A DNA stretch of 64,000 bases from an uncultured Pelagibacteraceae bacterium (GCA_902569405.1 CACFTX010000001.1:310001-374000); one strand, 5' to 3'. Counted from the first letter of the stretch, positions 29,984-39,404 are shown. Notes: generated from the letters alone by a model not told the origin. Numbers and translations: made by a program.

Positions 29984-30935
29984 ATTTGAATTAATAAAAA
30001 AATATTTTGAAAAAATTTCTAATAATAATCCTAGTGCAAAAAAATTAAGTGATGATGTTTTTTTTGATAAAAAAAATAAATTAGTAGTATCTGTTGACAC
30101 ATACAATGAAGGTGTGCATTTTCCTAATTTTAAATATCCAAATTTAATAATAAAAAAAGTTTTAAGATCGTCAATTTCTGATCTAATATCAAAAGGCGTT
30201 AAACCTAAATATTATTTTATATCAGCTAGTGGAAATAGAAAACATTTTACAAAAAAGAATTTAAAAATGATCTCAAAGTCATTACGTCAAGAGCAAAAAA
30301 AATATAATTTAAAACTTTCTGGTGGTGACACAACTAACTCAAAAAATATTTCTTTTACTATAACAACAATTGGATACGCAAAGAATATTATTGAAAGAAA
30401 TAAAGCTAAATTTAATGATGATATATATGTTACAGGAAATATAGGTGATAGCTTTGTTGGCCTTGAATTGATTAAAAATAATATTAAAATTAATTCAAAG
30501 CTGAAAAAATATTTTATTAATCAATTTTATTGTCCTAATTTACCTTATAAAATTTATAAAAAAATACATAAATTTGCCAATACGTCAATGGACACATCTG
30601 ATGGTTTATTATCAGACATGAATAAACTTATTAATAATCAAAAATTATCTTTTGAAATAAATCTTAATAAGATTCCTGTTTCAAAAAAATTAGAAAATTA
30701 TTTAAAAAAACATAATAAAAAAAAACATCAATTCATATTTCACGGCGATGATTATCAAGTGCTTTTTACAGCACCTATAAAAAAAAGATCTTTAATTAAA
30801 TCATTTGCAAAAAAAATGAATCAAAAAATTACTCTAATTGGTAAAATTAATATAGGTCATAAAAAAAATTCAATAAATCAGGACAATAAGTCTCTAATTT
30901 TAACTAATTTTAAAGGTTATTCACACAAGTTTTAA
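29976..30935 (+). CDS. thiL: Thiamine-monophosphate kinase
   Basis: Phosphorylates thiamine monophosphate to the active diphosphate. The N-terminal GEFELIKKYF, the acidic metal residues in LSDDVFF and VSVDTYNEGVHF, LKLSGGDTTNSKNISFTI, and the C-terminal TSMDTSDGLLSDM and FHGDDYQVLFTAP are the ThiL/PurM-fold signatures. The 319 residues are normal. Retaining ThiL means the cell finishes the cofactor from TMP even if early steps are missing elsewhere. Confidence 0.93.
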   Translation: MGEFELIKKYFEKISNNNPSAKKLSDDVFFDKKNKLVVSVDTYNEGVHFPNFKYPNLIIKKVLRSSISDLISKGVKPKYYFISASGNRKHFTKKNLKMISKSLRQEQKKYNLKLSGGDTTNSKNISFTITTIGYAKNIIERNKAKFNDDIYVTGNIGDSFVGLELIKNNIKINSKLKKYFINQFYCPNLPYKIYKKIHKFANTSMDTSDGLLSDMNKLINNQKLSFEINLNKIPVSKKLENYLKKHNKKKHQFIFHGDDYQVLFTAPIKKRSLIKSFAKKMNQKITLIGKINIGHKKNSINQDNKSLILTNFKGYSHKF

Positions 30936-31017
30936 TAAGTTAAATATTGCCTTTTATTTCTATTTTTGTAATGTCCGATTTTTAATATTTACTAAATAAC
31001 TAATAATTAAAGGAATT

Positions 31018-33123
31018 ATGGAATCATCAGTCTCAAATATACTTCAACTTATTATTTTAGCTGGCTTATTATCAATCGTTTATGGCTATTTTACAGGAAA
31101 AAATATTTTAAGCTCCAGTGCTGGTAATAGTAAAATGCAAGAAATTGCATCCGCTATACAAGTAGGAGCGAAAGCTTATTTAAATAGACAGTATAAAACA
31201 ATAGCTATAGTTGGAGTGTCTGTATTGGTTATCATTAGTTACGCATTTAGTATTTTAGTTGGTGTAGGATATTTAATTGGCGCTACTTTATCAGGCATTG
31301 CTGGATACGTTGGTATGCTTGTGTCAGTACAAGCAAACGTAAGAACAGCAGAAGCTTCAAGAAAAGGTTTACCTCAAGGTCTTTCGATAGCTTTTAAATC
31401 TGGAGCTGTTACTGGTATGTTAGTTGCTGGATTAGCTCTTTTAGCTATTGCTGTTTATTATTATTTATTATTATCTTTTGGAGTTGAAGAAAGAGAAATT
31501 GTAAATGCTTTAGTTGCTTTAGGTTTTGGTGCTTCCCTTATATCAATATTTGCGAGACTTGGTGGCGGTATCTTTACTAAGGGTGCTGATGTTGGGGCAG
31601 ATTTAGTTGGAAAAGTTGAAGCGGGCATTCCAGAAGATGACCCTAGAAATCCTGCTGTTATAGCAGATAATGTAGGTGATAATGTAGGTGATTGCGCTGG
31701 TATGGCTGCTGACTTATTTGAAACATATGCGGTAACAATAGTAGCTACCATGGTTTTATCTTCAATTTTTTTTCATGGAGACTTAAACATGATGATTTAC
31801 CCGTTATCAATTGGAGGAGGTTGCATATTAACATCTATTTTTGGAACTTTTTTTGTTAAATTGGGAAAATCTAAAAATATTATGTCTGCTTTATACAAAG
31901 GTTTTGTAGTTACTGCAGTTACATCATTAATAATTTTATATCCAATTACAGACTATGTTTTGGGACTGGAAAGCATTTACTCAACATCTAATAAATCATT
32001 TTCAGGATTGAGTTTATATGTTTGTGGTGTTGTAGGGTTAGTTATAACTGGTTTGTTGATTTGGATTACAGAATATTACACTGGAACAAATTATAGACCT
32101 GTTAAAAGTGTTGCTTCATCATCAACAACTGGACATGGAACAAATGTAATTCAAGGTTTGGCTGTTTCAATGGAAGCTACTGCAATTCCAGCTTTAATTA
32201 TTGTTGGTGGAATACTATTAACTAATTATATTGCTGGACTTTTTGGTATAGCGATTGCTGTAACAACAATGTTAGCGTTAGCAGGAATGGTAGTTGCTTT
32301 GGACGCATATGGACCAGTTACTGATAATGCAGGTGGGATTGCAGAAATGTCAAATTTGCCAAAAAATGTTAGAAAAACCACAGATGCGCTAGATGCTGTC
32401 GGAAATACAACTAAAGCTGTTACGAAAGGTTATGCCATAGGTTCAGCTGGTTTAGGAGCCCTGGTTTTGTTTGCTGCATACACAGAAGATATTAAGCATT
32501 TTTCAAAAGTTGCTGGATCAAAGCTAGAAGGAATTGTTGTAACATTTGATCTATCAGATCCTTTTGTAGTAGTTGGATTGTTAGTTGGTGGAATGCTTCC
32601 ATATTTATTTGGTTCTATGGGCATGCAGGCTGTTGGAAGAGCAGGTGGAGCTGTAGTTATTGAAGTAAGAAGACAGTTTAAAAAAATCCCAGGAATTATG
32701 AAAAGAAAATCCAAACCAGATTATGGTAAATTAGTTGATTTATTAACTAAAGCAGCCATTAAAGAAATGATAGTTCCATCCTTGCTTCCAGTATTATCTC
32801 CAATTGTTTTATATTTAGTAATTTTACCTATCGGAGGACAAGTTGCTGCACTTTCATCAGTTGGCGCAATGTTACTTGGTGTAATTATTACGGGTTTATT
32901 TGTTGCTATATCAATGACTGCAGGTGGAGGAGCTTGGGATAATGCTAAGAAATATATCGAGGATGGTAACTATGGTGGCAAAGGTTCTGAAGCACACAAA
33001 GCAGCAGTAACAGGTGATACAGTAGGTGATCCTTACAAAGATACTGCTGGACCAGCTGTAAATCCGATGATCAAAATTACAAATATTGTAGCTTTATTAT
33101 TGTTAGCTATTGTAGCTGGTTAA
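31018..33123 (+). CDS. hppA: Membrane-bound proton-translocating pyrophosphatase, K+-independent type
   Basis: Couples pyrophosphate hydrolysis to proton export. The 701 residues form about 15-16 membrane helices. The catalytic loop [20 protein letters not shown] (about 197-216) and [21 protein letters not shown] are intact, as is the C-terminal [14 protein letters not shown]. Lys466 in [10 protein letters not shown] marks the K+-independent class; the K+-dependent class has Ala there. AAGGA sits four bases before ATG 31018. An 82-base gap upstream suggests its own promoter. Confidence 0.96.
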   Translation: MESSVSNILQLIILAGLLSIVYGYFTGKNILSSSAGNSKMQEIASAIQVGAKAYLNRQYKTIAIVGVSVLVIISYAFSILVGVGYLIGATLSGIAGYVGMLVSVQANVRTAEASRKGLPQGLSIAFKSGAVTGMLVAGLALLAIAVYYYLLLSFGVEEREIVNALVALGFGASLISIFARLGGGIFTKGADVGADLVGKVEAGIPEDDPRNPAVIADNVGDNVGDCAGMAADLFETYAVTIVATMVLSSIFFHGDLNMMIYPLSIGGGCILTSIFGTFFVKLGKSKNIMSALYKGFVVTAVTSLIILYPITDYVLGLESIYSTSNKSFSGLSLYVCGVVGLVITGLLIWITEYYTGTNYRPVKSVASSSTTGHGTNVIQGLAVSMEATAIPALIIVGGILLTNYIAGLFGIAIAVTTMLALAGMVVALDAYGPVTDNAGGIAEMSNLPKNVRKTTDALDAVGNTTKAVTKGYAIGSAGLGALVLFAAYTEDIKHFSKVAGSKLEGIVVTFDLSDPFVVVGLLVGGMLPYLFGSMGMQAVGRAGGAVVIEVRRQFKKIPGIMKRKSKPDYGKLVDLLTKAAIKEMIVPSLLPVLSPIVLYLVILPIGGQVAALSSVGAMLLGVIITGLFVAISMTAGGGAWDNAKKYIEDGNYGGKGSEAHKAAVTGDTVGDPYKDTAGPAVNPMIKITNIVALLLLAIVAG

Positions 33124-33126
33124 AAA

Positions 33127-33588
33127 TTATTTAATTTTTTTTGTACCCAATGGGTCATTAATTTTATGTCTTAAGCTCTGCAAAAATTCATATAAAAAAG
33201 ATTCTTTTTGTGTGAGAACTTTTGTTTTATTTTTTGTAAATTGAACTTTATTCATTTTTTCTTTGTCAAAAAATTCTTTACTAACTAGAATCCCCATATT
33301 ATTAATTTCTAGAACTAATACATTATTTAAAGTAAGTTTTTTTCTACCAAAAGTAGCCATTGATGTTTTTGTCTCTTTACGTTCAATGTAAATCCATAAA
33401 TTATTATCAAATGTACTTTCAGTTGATGGAGGTCCAAGTATAGACAATATATCATTTTTGTTAGTTAAATTTAAAACTAATTTATCTTGTTTTTTTTCCA
33501 AAAAATGTACACCATGATGGTTTACAACTTTATTTAAAGTACAATTTGAAATAAATATTAATAAAATAATTAAAATTTTTTTATTCAT
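33127..33588 (-). CDS. bamE: BamE/SmpA-type outer-membrane assembly lipoprotein
   Basis: A 153-residue lipoprotein. A short signal peptide with lipobox I-S-N-C places the lipidated Cys at residue 16. The BamE fold signature reads NKNDILSILGPPSTESTFDNNLWIYIERK, followed by LVLEINNMGIL. Family members stabilise the BAM complex that inserts outer-membrane proteins. Its ATG overlaps the ATG of the divergent chaperone gene (shared CATG at 33586-33589), so its promoter must lie inside that gene. Confidence 0.85.
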   Translation of the reverse strand: MNKKILIILLIFISNCTLNKVVNHHGVHFLEKKQDKLVLNLTNKNDILSILGPPSTESTFDNNLWIYIERKETKTSMATFGRKKLTLNNVLVLEINNMGILVSKEFFDKEKMNKVQFTKNKTKVLTQKESFLYEFLQSLRHKINDPLGTKKIK

Positions 33589-34054
33589 GAATGATAAGTA
33601 TATTAATCTCTACACTAATTTAGTCAATTTAACTAGAAATAAAGATCTCTATAAAAGTTTTAAAACTCAAGACACATTTTCCGATAGGTTGGTATTTTTC
33701 TTATTACATTTTGCCTTTTTTTTAAAAGTTTTTAAAAATAATGATAAAAAGATTATTCAAGAAATATATGATTTTATATTTAAACAATTAGAATTGAGTA
33801 TACGTGAAATAGGTTATGGAGATGTCACAATCAACAAAAAAATGAAAGATTATGTAAATCTTTTTCACTTAATTATAAGTAAACTTGAAAATTGGGATTC
33901 AATTAATTTAAATGATAAAAATAAGCAAATTAACACACTGTTAAATATTAGTAATAATGTTGATTTAAGTGTATATTTTGACAAATATAGTATAGAATTA
34001 AAAAAAAATACTTTAAATTATTATATAAAAAGTGTAATTAAACCCAAAAAATAG
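33587..34054 (+). CDS. Ubiquinol-cytochrome c chaperone family protein (CBP3-like)
   Basis: A 155-residue helical protein. The stretch [19 protein letters not shown]...[27 protein letters not shown] holds the conserved REhG-x-GD-x-x-x-x-K-x-hK core of the family whose mitochondrial member Cbp3 assists cytochrome b assembly. In alphaproteobacteria it usually lies near bamE (omlA) and a DUF177 gene before rpmF-plsX. The DUF177 gene is absent between it and rpmF here. Start ATG 33587 overlaps the bamE start on the other strand. Confidence 0.85.
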   Translation: MNDKYINLYTNLVNLTRNKDLYKSFKTQDTFSDRLVFFLLHFAFFLKVFKNNDKKIIQEIYDFIFKQLELSIREIGYGDVTINKKMKDYVNLFHLIISKLENWDSINLNDKNKQINTLLNISNNVDLSVYFDKYSIELKKNTLNYYIKSVIKPKK

Positions 34055-34056
34055 TT

Positions 34057-34236
34057 ATGGCTGTACCAAAACGTAAAACTACACCTTCAAGATCAGGCAA
34101 GAGGAGATCTCATATTAAATTTTCTCCCAAGAATGTTATTGAAGATAAAAAATCTGGTGAATTTAGGTTACCTCATCATATTGACCCTAAAACCGGAATG
34201 TATAAAGGTAAGCAAATTTTAGATCCAAAGGATTAA
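34057..34236 (+). CDS. rpmF: 50S ribosomal protein L32
   Basis: A 59-residue ORF: ATG 34057, stop TAA 34234-34236. It begins [20 protein letters not shown], the conserved N-terminus of L32, and continues with [24 protein letters not shown] sequence. The Cys zinc ligands found in some L32 proteins are absent, as in many alphaproteobacteria. It starts two bases after the chaperone stop and precedes plsX by 19 bases, the usual rpmF-plsX pairing. Confidence 0.95.
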   Translation: MAVPKRKTTPSRSGKRRSHIKFSPKNVIEDKKSGEFRLPHHIDPKTGMYKGKQILDPKD

Positions 34237-34255
34237 AAACCATTTATTTTTTTAA

Positions 34256-35260
34256 ATGAAAAACTTAATAACAATTGCAGTTGATGCAATGGGTGGCGAT
34301 GGATCACCGAGAAAAATTATAGAAGGAATCAAACATCATTGTCAGGAAAAAAAAAATATTTTTTATAGAATATTTGGCAATAAAGATGATATTCAAAAAT
34401 ACATACCAAAAAATTTCAATTCTAATAATTTTGAAATTACTCATACATCTGAAAAAGTTACTGGTGACGACTCTCCACTTGGTGCAGCTAAAAAAGGAAA
34501 AAACACAAGTATGTGGTTAGCAATAGAAAGTGTTAAAGAAAAAAAATCTGACATAGTAATTTCAGCAGGTAATACCGGGGCATTATTGGTTATAGCCAAA
34601 TTGAACTTAAAAATGATTGAAAATATTGATAAGCCTGCTCTTTCAGGTTTATGGCCAAGCAAAAAAGGCATGTCCGTTGTTTTAGACCTTGGAGCTAACA
34701 TTGAGTGTAGTGATAAAAATCTTATAGATTTTTCTATTATGGGGTCATCTTTATTTAAATCATTATACCCTAATGAAAAACCTAAAGTAGCGTTGTTAAA
34801 TATAGGATCCGAAGAAGTTAAAGGTAATGAAATTATAAAACAAACCTATCAAAAGTTAAATCAAGTAGAAAATGAAGATTTTGAATTTAAAGGTTTTATC
34901 GAAGGGAGTCATTTAATGGATGGTGAAGTAAATGTTATAGTTGCTGATGGATTTACTGGAAATGTTGCTTTAAAAACTGCTGAAGGTACTGCAAATTTTA
35001 TAACAAATGAATTAAAAAAGACTATGACAAGCTCTTTGCTAGGTAAAATTTCTACACTATTGAACATTAGAAATTTAAAAAAATTTAAAGAAAAATTAGA
35101 TCCAAGACTTTATAACGGTGCTATTTTCATAGGACTTGACTCACCAGTTGTAAAAAGTCATGGCGGAACTGATCACATTGGTTTCTCCAATTCATTAAGC
35201 GTTTGTGAAAAGATAGTAAAAGGTAATTTGATAGAAAAAATTAAAAAAAATATAGGTTAA
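34256..35260 (+). CDS. plsX: Phosphate acyltransferase PlsX
   Basis: Makes acyl-phosphate from acyl-ACP for phospholipid synthesis; peripheral membrane enzyme. Signature segments are IAVDAMGGDGSPRKIIEG at the N-terminus, ISAGNTGALLVIAK, VVLDLGANIECSDKNL, NIGSEEVKGNE and IVADGFTGNVALKTAEG. The 334 residues are normal. fabH often follows plsX in this neighbourhood, but here an IHF gene follows after one base. Confidence 0.95.
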   Translation: MKNLITIAVDAMGGDGSPRKIIEGIKHHCQEKKNIFYRIFGNKDDIQKYIPKNFNSNNFEITHTSEKVTGDDSPLGAAKKGKNTSMWLAIESVKEKKSDIVISAGNTGALLVIAKLNLKMIENIDKPALSGLWPSKKGMSVVLDLGANIECSDKNLIDFSIMGSSLFKSLYPNEKPKVALLNIGSEEVKGNEIIKQTYQKLNQVENEDFEFKGFIEGSHLMDGEVNVIVADGFTGNVALKTAEGTANFITNELKKTMTSSLLGKISTLLNIRNLKKFKEKLDPRLYNGAIFIGLDSPVVKSHGGTDHIGFSNSLSVCEKIVKGNLIEKIKKNIG

Positions 35261-35261
35261 A

Positions 35262-35561
35262 ATGAGAATTAATTTAACCAAAAAAGACATTATTAATGCA
35301 GTATATATGCAGATTGGATTTTCAAAAAAAATATCAGAAAATTTGCTAGATGATATTTTAAATACATTAATTGATAATTTGATTAAAAATAAAATAGTTA
35401 AAATTTCAAATTTTGGTACATTTTCAATTCGTGAAAAAAAAGAACGAATTGGTAGAAACCCAAAAACACAAGAAAAAAAAATAATATCAAGTAGAAAAGT
35501 TGTGCTATTTAAACCATCCAAACAATTCAAAAAATTTGTAAATTTAAATTTAAATGACTAA
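35262..35561 (+). CDS. ihfA: Integration host factor alpha-type DNA-bending protein
   Basis: A 99-residue HU/IHF-fold protein that bends DNA. LTKKDIINAVYMQIGFSKKIS is the N-terminal helix pair, and ISNFGTFSIREKKERIGRNPKTQEK contains the proline-tipped DNA-intercalating arm (RNPKT). The position before a MerR-family gene, downstream of plsX, matches the alphaproteobacterial ihfA locus. HU cannot be fully excluded from sequence alone. It overlaps the MerR gene by eight bases. Confidence 0.88.
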   Translation: MRINLTKKDIINAVYMQIGFSKKISENLLDDILNTLIDNLIKNKIVKISNFGTFSIREKKERIGRNPKTQEKKIISSRKVVLFKPSKQFKKFVNLNLND

Positions 35562-35931
35562 ATCTGAAAATGCATATAAATCAATTGGTGAAGTTGCAAA
35601 ATTATTAAACTTAATTAATAAAAAAAATGGCTCATTAAATACACATACAATTCGATTTTGGGAAAAAGAATTTAAACAAATTAAACCTAAAATTTTAACT
35701 GGTAAAAGAAGATATTATGATTCAAAAACTATTTCATTACTTAAAAAGGTTCAATTCTTACTTAAAGAACAAGGTATGACAATAAATGGAGTAAAAAAAC
35801 TATTAAATCATAATCAATCTTTAAAACTTGACGAAACTAAAAATCATTCTATAAGTGGTGAAAGTTTAAAAATTAAAAATAAACTAAGAAAGATAGTAAA
35901 TTTAGCTAAAGAACTTAAAAAATTTAAATAA
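35554..35931 (+). CDS. MerR family transcriptional regulator
   Basis: A 125-residue regulator with an N-terminal winged helix (about 8-85): YKSIGEVAKLLNLINK, HTIRFWEKEFKQIKPKILTGKRRYYDSKTISLLKKVQFLLKEQGMTINGVKKLLN. The short C-terminus is probably a dimerising coiled coil with no visible effector-binding domain or Cys cluster. ihfA-merR pairing is conserved in alphaproteobacteria, but the target genes are unknown. Confidence 0.9.
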   Translation: MTKSENAYKSIGEVAKLLNLINKKNGSLNTHTIRFWEKEFKQIKPKILTGKRRYYDSKTISLLKKVQFLLKEQGMTINGVKKLLNHNQSLKLDETKNHSISGESLKIKNKLRKIVNLAKELKKFK

Positions 35932-35932
35932 T

Positions 35933-36124
35933 ATGGCAAAGAAAACTCATGTTAAAGTACGTCTTGTACCTGAATCAAAACCTGATAGTCCTTTTTTTTA
36001 CTATGTAAAAAAACCTGCTGGCGGTGAGAAAGCAAAAATTAAATTAAAAGCAAAAAAATACAATCCATCAACAAGAAAACATGAGATTTTTATTGAAAAA
36101 AAACTGCCACCTCATAGCAAATAA
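35933..36124 (+). CDS. rpmG: 50S ribosomal protein L33
   Basis: A 63-residue basic protein. It begins MAKKTHVKVRLVPESKPDSPFFYYVKKP and ends KKYNPSTRKHEIFIEKKLP, matching L33. It is about eight residues longer than most, with an insert (AGGEKAKI) at the usual turn after the second strand, and it lacks the zinc Cys pair. It lies one base after the MerR stop and meets the convergent chorismate mutase gene with no gap. Confidence 0.9.
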   Translation: MAKKTHVKVRLVPESKPDSPFFYYVKKPAGGEKAKIKLKAKKYNPSTRKHEIFIEKKLPPHSK

Positions 36125-36415
36125 CTATTTTTTTTTAAAATTTCTTTTTTCGTAATCAATATATGACCAAATCATATTTTTCCAAATTCTATTTGTGATT
36201 TTTGGATCAATATGATTTTTTATAGATTTTTTTTTTACTTTACTTAGGATTATTTTTATTCTTTTTTTATCAACTATTTGGTTTTTATATTCTTTTAATT
36301 TCAGAACTTCATTAACTAAATTTGATCTTTTTTTAATTAATTTAATAAAAGAATCATCAAGTCTATCTAAGTGCTTTCTTAGTATATTTAATTTTTTTTG
36401 TTTTAGTGGCGACAT
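36125..36415 (-). CDS. Chorismate mutase, AroQ type
   Basis: A 96-residue all-helical enzyme converting chorismate to prephenate for Phe and Tyr synthesis. The pattern LNILRKHLDRLDDSFIKLIKKRSNLVNEVLKLKEYKNQIVDKKRI is the AroQ helix 1, with catalytic Arg/Lys and the D-x-x-R of helix 2, followed by two C-terminal helices. It is a standalone domain, not fused to prephenate dehydratase. It starts 43 bases from divergent ctaA. Confidence 0.85.
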   Translation of the reverse strand: MSPLKQKKLNILRKHLDRLDDSFIKLIKKRSNLVNEVLKLKEYKNQIVDKKRIKIILSKVKKKSIKNHIDPKITNRIWKNMIWSYIDYEKRNFKKK

Positions 36416-36458
36416 TTTTTCAATTGGATTAATATATAACTATTATATTTATAATCTT

Positions 36459-37484
36459 ATGTACATAAAGAATAAACAGTTAAAAAATAAAATATCTATT
36501 TGGCTTTTTTTAATGTTTTGGCTTATTGCATTTATGATAGTGATCGGTGGTCTTACTAGACTTACTGATTCAGGTTTGTCTATTACCAAATGGCAGTTAT
36601 TTTCAGGAATTTTACCACCCTTAAATCATCATGATTGGTTAATTTATTTTAATTTATACAAAAAAATACCTGAATTTGAATTGCAAAATCATTCTATGAC
36701 TTTAAGTGATTTTAAAATTATTTTTTGGTGGGAATGGATTCATAGATTTTTAGGTCGTCTTATTGGCATTTTATATATTGTACCACTTATATATTTTTCT
36801 TTTAAAGTAGGGTTTGGTAAACTAATAAATTTATACATAATTTTCTTTCTTATTTGTTTTCAAGGATTTATTGGATGGTATATGGTTTCAAGTGGATTGG
36901 TTGATAGAATTGATGTTAGTCATTATAGGTTGTGTGTACATCTTTTAATTGCTTTTTTAATTCTTTCTTTAATTTTTTGGAATTATTTAGACTTTAAAGA
37001 ATTAAATTTAAGTAAGCAAAAAATAAATTCAATTATACCATCTATATTTTTATTATTAATTTTTTGTCAAATTTCCGTAGGTGCATTTGTTTCAGGTATG
37101 GATGCTGGTAAAATTTACAATTCATGGCCAATGATGGGATCAACATATTTTCCAGATGATAATTCGATTATGAACTTGTTAAATATTGGCGTTTTTAACG
37201 ATCCTTCGCTCGTTCAATTTATTCATAGAAATCTTGCTTACTTAATTTTATTTTTTTATATCTATATTTTTTATTTTATTCATGTAAATAAATTGACTAA
37301 ATTTTATCTTTCAATGAATATAATTGGTTTTTTTCTTATCTTACAAATTCTATTAGGAATTTTTACATTATTACATGGTGCACAGATTGCCTTAGCGTCT
37401 ATGCACCAAATTAGTTCAATTTTTTTAGTTAGTTCCTGTATTTATTTTTTATATTTAAATTCGAAACCTAACTTACGGCCTTAA
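36459..37484 (+). CDS. ctaA: Heme A synthase
   Basis: Oxidises heme O to heme A for aa3-type cytochrome oxidase. The 341 residues have about eight membrane helices. IVIGGLTRLTDSGLSITKWQ at helix 1 and FWWEWIHRFLGRLIG are the conserved type-2 CtaA motifs, and later His residues in VQFIHRNLAYL and ASMHQISS are heme ligands. The 3' end overlaps the convergent metY by 17 bases. Confidence 0.94.
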   Translation: MYIKNKQLKNKISIWLFLMFWLIAFMIVIGGLTRLTDSGLSITKWQLFSGILPPLNHHDWLIYFNLYKKIPEFELQNHSMTLSDFKIIFWWEWIHRFLGRLIGILYIVPLIYFSFKVGFGKLINLYIIFFLICFQGFIGWYMVSSGLVDRIDVSHYRLCVHLLIAFLILSLIFWNYLDFKELNLSKQKINSIIPSIFLLLIFCQISVGAFVSGMDAGKIYNSWPMMGSTYFPDDNSIMNLLNIGVFNDPSLVQFIHRNLAYLILFFYIYIFYFIHVNKLTKFYLSMNIIGFFLILQILLGIFTLLHGAQIALASMHQISSIFLVSSCIYFLYLNSKPNLRP

Positions 37485-38796
37485 GACTTGGTTTGCCTGA
37501 TGATGTTAACGCTTGATTTAAATCTTCAATAATATCGTCAGGATGTTCTATTCCTATTGATAAACGAACATAACCAGGTGTTACACCAGCTGCCAATAGT
37601 TCTTCTGGTGTTAATTGACTATGTGTTGTCGTAGCAGGGTGTATTGCTAAACTTCTAGCATCACCAATATTTGCTACATGGTAAAACATTTTTAAAGACT
37701 CTATAAATTTTTTACCTGCTTCCACACCACCTTTAACCTCAATTCCAACTAAAGCTCCGTTACCACCTTTAAGATATTTTTTAGATCTTGCAGCAATTTC
37801 ACCTTTGTGAAGTGTTGGATATATTACCCTTTCAACATTTTTATGTTTGCTTAAAAAAGCAACAACCTTTTCAGCATTTGAGCAATGTTGTTTCATTCTA
37901 AGTGGAGCTGTTTCTAATCCTTGGATAATGCCCCATGCATTATCTGGTGCTAATGGTGCACCTAGATCTCTTAGTAAGCAAACTCTTGCTCGTACAGCAA
38001 AAGCAACATTAGCTCCGGTTAATTGAGGAACTACTTCTCCCCAAACAGCACCACCGTAACTAGCATCAGGTTCATTAAAATTAGGTTGTCTTTTTGGATT
38101 AGCGGTCCAATCAAAGTTACCACCATCAACTAAACAACCTCCGATCACAGTTCCATGACCTCCAATAAATTTTGTTAATGAATGAACTACAACTGCAGCA
38201 CCATGTTCAATTGGTTTACAAATTACTGGTGATGCCGTGTTATCCATTATTAAAGGTATATTGTGTTTTTTACCAATATCAGCAACTTCTTGAATTGGAA
38301 AAACTCTTAAATAAGGATTAGGTAAAGTTTCTGCGTAAAAAGCTCTAGTATTTTCATCAATTAACTTCTCAAAATTTTTTGGATCAGATGGATCAGCGTA
38401 TCTACATTCAATACCTAATTTTTTCAATGTATGTGTAAATAAATTAACTGTTCCTCCATATAAATCGGTAGAGCTTATAAAATTATCTCCAGATTGACAC
38501 AAATTCATAATTGCAAAAGTTGATGCTGCTTGCCCAGATCCAACAGTTACACAAGCTAAGCCGCCTTCTAAAGCCGCAACTCTTTTTTCTAACACATCGT
38601 TAGTTGGATTCATTATTCTTGTGTAGATATTACCAAACTCTTTTAATGCAAAAAGATTGGCTGCATTTTCTGTATCTTTAAATTGATAAGATGTTGTTCT
38701 GTAGACAGGAACAGCAACTGCTGTTGTTGCAGGATCACTTCTATAGTCTCCACCGTGTAATGCTATAGTTTCTGGATTTTTTATAGTTTTTGACAT
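37468..38796 (-). CDS. metY: O-acetylhomoserine sulfhydrylase
   Basis: PLP enzyme that makes homocysteine (or methionine from methanethiol) from O-acetylhomoserine and reduced sulfur. The PLP-lysine lies in AAVVHSLTKFIGGHGTVIGG, with ALEGGLACVTVGSGQAAS and the long MetY-type insert AVWGEVVPQLTGANVAFAVRARV. ATG 38796 follows AGAGGG closely and gives 442 residues; a 24-codon upstream extension of the frame lacks family similarity. Upstream lie about 150 bases shared with the divergent rplM promoter. Confidence 0.93.
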   Translation of the reverse strand: MSKTIKNPETIALHGGDYRSDPATTAVAVPVYRTTSYQFKDTENAANLFALKEFGNIYTRIMNPTNDVLEKRVAALEGGLACVTVGSGQAASTFAIMNLCQSGDNFISSTDLYGGTVNLFTHTLKKLGIECRYADPSDPKNFEKLIDENTRAFYAETLPNPYLRVFPIQEVADIGKKHNIPLIMDNTASPVICKPIEHGAAVVVHSLTKFIGGHGTVIGGCLVDGGNFDWTANPKRQPNFNEPDASYGGAVWGEVVPQLTGANVAFAVRARVCLLRDLGAPLAPDNAWGIIQGLETAPLRMKQHCSNAEKVVAFLSKHKNVERVIYPTLHKGEIAARSKKYLKGGNGALVGIEVKGGVEAGKKFIESLKMFYHVANIGDARSLAIHPATTTHSQLTPEELLAAGVTPGYVRLSIGIEHPDDIIEDLNQALTSSGKPSLKAVS

Positions 38797-38908
38797 ATTT
38801 CCCTCTTTCTTTTTTTTCTGCAGTCTATTACAGTATTTATATATCGTGCAAGTTATTAAAAAACCCATTATTATCTTTGATTTTAAACAATTTTATACAA
38901 CCTAATAA

Positions 38909-38936
38909 TTGACTTTTGATTAATAAGAAGTATTAA
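38909..38936 (+). promoter_or_regulatory. Probable sigma-70 promoter of rplM-rpsI
   Basis: TTGACT (38909-38914) and TATTAA (38931-38936) are separated by 16 bases, five and four matches to consensus. A transcript starting about 7 bases downstream would begin only 2-4 bases before the rplM ATG at 38946, so it could be nearly leaderless. No purine-rich ribosome site is visible right before that ATG. Confidence 0.45.
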
Positions 38937-38945
38937 TCCTGCACA

Positions 38946-39404
38946 ATGACAAAATTTGTTAAAAAAAGTGAGATATCAACTAATTGGTTTGAAATAGATG
39001 CAAAAAATGCAGTTGTAGGCAGACTTGCAACAATTATTTCTAAAATTATTAGAGGAAAAAATAAGAATACTTATAGTCCACATGTTGACCATGGTGATTT
39101 TGTTGTAGTTAAAAATATTGAAAAAATAAAATTTACTGGAAAAAAATTTCAAAATAAAAAATATTACAGTCATACTGGTTATCCTGGTGGTATAAAAGAA
39201 ACAACTCCTGAAAAACTTAGTGTTAAGAAACCCGATGAAAGTCTTAAATTAGCTGTAAAAAGAATGTTGCCAGGTGGTGTTTTGGGTAGAAAACAACTTA
39301 CTAAACTAAAAATATATGCTGGTGAAAACCATCCGCATGTATCTCAAAATCCTACTGTTATAGACGTATCCAAATTAAATAACAAAAATATAGTTAGAAG
39401 CTAA
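38946..39404 (+). CDS. rplM: 50S ribosomal protein L13
   Basis: The 152-residue early-assembly protein of the large subunit. NWFEIDAKNAVVGRLATIISKIIRGK, YSPHVDHGDFVVVKNIEKIKFTG, YYSHTGYPGGIKETTPEKL and VKRMLPGGVLGRKQLTKLKIYAGENHPH are fully typical. It precedes rpsI by 7 bases, the universal L13-S9 operon. Confidence 0.98.
   Translation: MTKFVKKSEISTNWFEIDAKNAVVGRLATIISKIIRGKNKNTYSPHVDHGDFVVVKNIEKIKFTGKKFQNKKYYSHTGYPGGIKETTPEKLSVKKPDESLKLAVKRMLPGGVLGRKQLTKLKIYAGENHPHVSQNPTVIDVSKLNNKNIVRS

Noticed and set aside
38797..38945. SAM-II/SAM-V riboswitch in the metY leader
   Set aside because: I could not place the conserved stem and pseudoknot sequences; only a ribosome site and a weak partial stem are visible.
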